From NCBI RefSeq assembly GCF_009377175.1, contig NZ_VJZD01000092.1, forward strand, positions 1 to 33,152: a stretch of 33,152 bases of DNA, given 5' to 3'. The notes below the pieces were generated by a model that was not told the origin of the DNA, searched no databases, and saw nothing but the letters and a program-made list of their open reading frames with translations. The number at the start of each line of letters is the position of its first letter. Within the stretch, counting starts at the first letter, position 1. Positions 32,260-33,152 of the stretch are shown here, one piece after another. The DNA comes from Streptomyces adustus. Lineage in GTDB: Bacteria > Actinomycetota > Actinomycetes > Streptomycetales > Streptomycetaceae. The position numbers were made by a program, and so were the translations under genes.

Positions 32260-33152
32260 GATCGTCGGGGCGGGCCTGCTCGCCCATGTCCCCACCATCG
32301 TGCTCCCCGAGGAGACCCGGCTGGAGCTGAACGAGGGCAAGGAGATCACCCTCGTCACCGGCCTGAACCAGCTCCGCGAGGAGGTGTTCGAGCGCGACGA
32401 CTACGACACCGTCGTCGTCCTCGACTCGCACTGGGCCACCACCGTCGAGTTCGTCGCCACCGCACAGCACCGCCGGGCCGGCCTGTTCACCTCCGAGGAA
32501 CTGCCGCGCGGCATGTGCCGGATGCCGTACGACTACCCCGGCGACCCCGAGCTCGCCCACAACATCGCGAGGTTCGCCGACAAGCACGGCACCTGGATCA
32601 CCGCGATCGAGGACGACTACCTGCCGGTCTACTACGCCACGATCAACCTCTGGAAGTTCCTCGGCGAAGGCCTGCCGGACAAGCGCTGGGTGACCATCGG
32701 CGTCTGCCAGACCGGCGACATGGAGGACCACCTGCGCCTCGGGCGCGCCCTGGCCGACGGCATCGCCGCCACGCCCGGCCGCCGCGTCCTGCTGATCGCC
32801 TCCGGCGCCCTCTCGCACACGTTCTGGCCGCTGCGCCAGCTGCGCGAGCACGAGTCCAGCGACCCGGCGCACATCTTCACCCCCGAGGCCCGCGCCGCCG
32901 ACCTGGAGCGCATCGCCTGGTTCAAGGAGGGCCGCCACGACAAGGTGCTCGACACCATGGACGAGTTCTGGAAGTACAAGCCCGAGGCGAGGTTCTTCCA
33001 CTACCTGATGATGGCCGGCGCCCTCGGCGAGCAGGCCTGCACCGCCACGGCCCGCCAGTACGGCGAGTACGAGAACTCCATCGGCACCGGCCAGGTCCAC
33101 CTCTGGTTCGACCGCCCGGCCGACGGATGGACCGGCGCCGGCCTGCCCGCCC
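32252..33152 (+). CDS. hpaD: class III extradiol ring-cleavage dioxygenase (HpaD/HpcB-like), 3' truncated
   Basis: Non-heme Fe(II) dioxygenase of the LigB superfamily; 300 codons are present and the frame runs off the window. LLAHVPTIVLPEE holds the first metal-ligand His (residue 12), VVLDSHWATTVEF the second, and LLIASGALSHTFWPL the conserved GxLSH with the catalytic His. FTSEELPRG with MPYDYPGDPELA, and the final NSIGTGQVHLWF, match the HpcB/HpaD 3,4-dihydroxyphenylacetate 2,3-dioxygenase group. The start ATG lies within the last codons of hpaE (overlap 32252-32259). With HpaE downstream in the reaction order, it opens a catechol ring meta to the hydroxyls. Further pathway genes (isomerase, hydratase, aldolase) are expected beyond the window. 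Confidence 0.92.
   Translation, partial: MGEIVGAGLLAHVPTIVLPEETRLELNEGKEITLVTGLNQLREEVFERDDYDTVVVLDSHWATTVEFVATAQHRRAGLFTSEELPRGMCRMPYDYPGDPELAHNIARFADKHGTWITAIEDDYLPVYYATINLWKFLGEGLPDKRWVTIGVCQTGDMEDHLRLGRALADGIAATPGRRVLLIASGALSHTFWPLRQLREHESSDPAHIFTPEARAADLERIAWFKEGRHDKVLDTMDEFWKYKPEARFFHYLMMAGALGEQACTATARQYGEYENSIGTGQVHLWFDRPADGWTGAGLPA

Overview
The window is chromosomal DNA from a Streptomyces-like actinobacterium. It has very high GC with a strong third-position G/C bias, GTG as well as ATG starts, GGAGG-type ribosome sites and long perfect GC hairpins between convergent genes. Typical families are present: fused isobutyryl-CoA mutase IcmF, class F sortase, a Tat-exported metallophosphoesterase with a jellyroll tail, DUF899, an AMIN-like secreted protein and FUSC. 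I see no insertion sequence, phage, CRISPR array or integrase. The window opens inside a sensor kinase gene and closes inside an extradiol dioxygenase gene.

Layout. 1-4.9 kb: 3' part of a two-component histidine kinase with an Asp/His-rich extracytoplasmic segment, a convergent SMI1/KNR4-type gene, and a secreted GH76 glycosidase with a duplicated N-terminal domain. 4.9-8.2 kb: icmF on the minus strand, with an 18-bp palindrome in its promoter. 8.6-9.3 kb: ArsR regulator translationally coupled to a SRPBCC/AHSA1 protein. 9.6-11.6 kb: small membrane-anchored secreted protein, class F sortase, and a TOPRIM-only OLD-like protein. 11.8-16 kb: Tat metallophosphoesterase, ECF sigma factor with an NTF2-like tail, DHFR/RibD-like reductase, GNAT acetyltransferase. 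16-19.6 kb: FUSC membrane protein with a Gly-Ala tract, DUF899 protein, small Gly/Tyr repeat protein. 19.6-20.3 kb: a 700-bp gap that holds, on the minus strand, a 70-nt cloverleaf with a UCC anticodon and glycine identity bases but an abnormal T-loop, a promoter upstream of it and an 18-bp hairpin directly downstream. 20.3-25.4 kb: msrA, AMIN-like protein, His-rich methyltransferase with an XRE-cupin regulator, a second DHFR-like protein, and a MarR regulator divergent from an alpha/beta hydrolase with two 18-bp operator-like repeats between them.

25.4-33.15 kb is a catabolic island. On the minus strand a glutamine-synthetase-like ligase precedes a cytochrome P450. Divergently, a small ferredoxin with His in place of one Cys, a ferredoxin reductase, an acetoacetate-decarboxylase-like protein, an HpaE-type aldehyde dehydrogenase and an HpaD-type extradiol dioxygenase run off the end. 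The P450 and its electron donors lie on opposite arms of one promoter region carrying two related 14-bp motifs. The set suggests gamma-glutamylation of an amine plus hydroxylation and meta-cleavage of a catechol, probably homoprotocatechuate-like. The substrate is inferred.

The two observations I rate highest are the atypical glycine tRNA-like gene at 20014-20083 and the ligase-P450-meta-cleavage island at 25470-33152.
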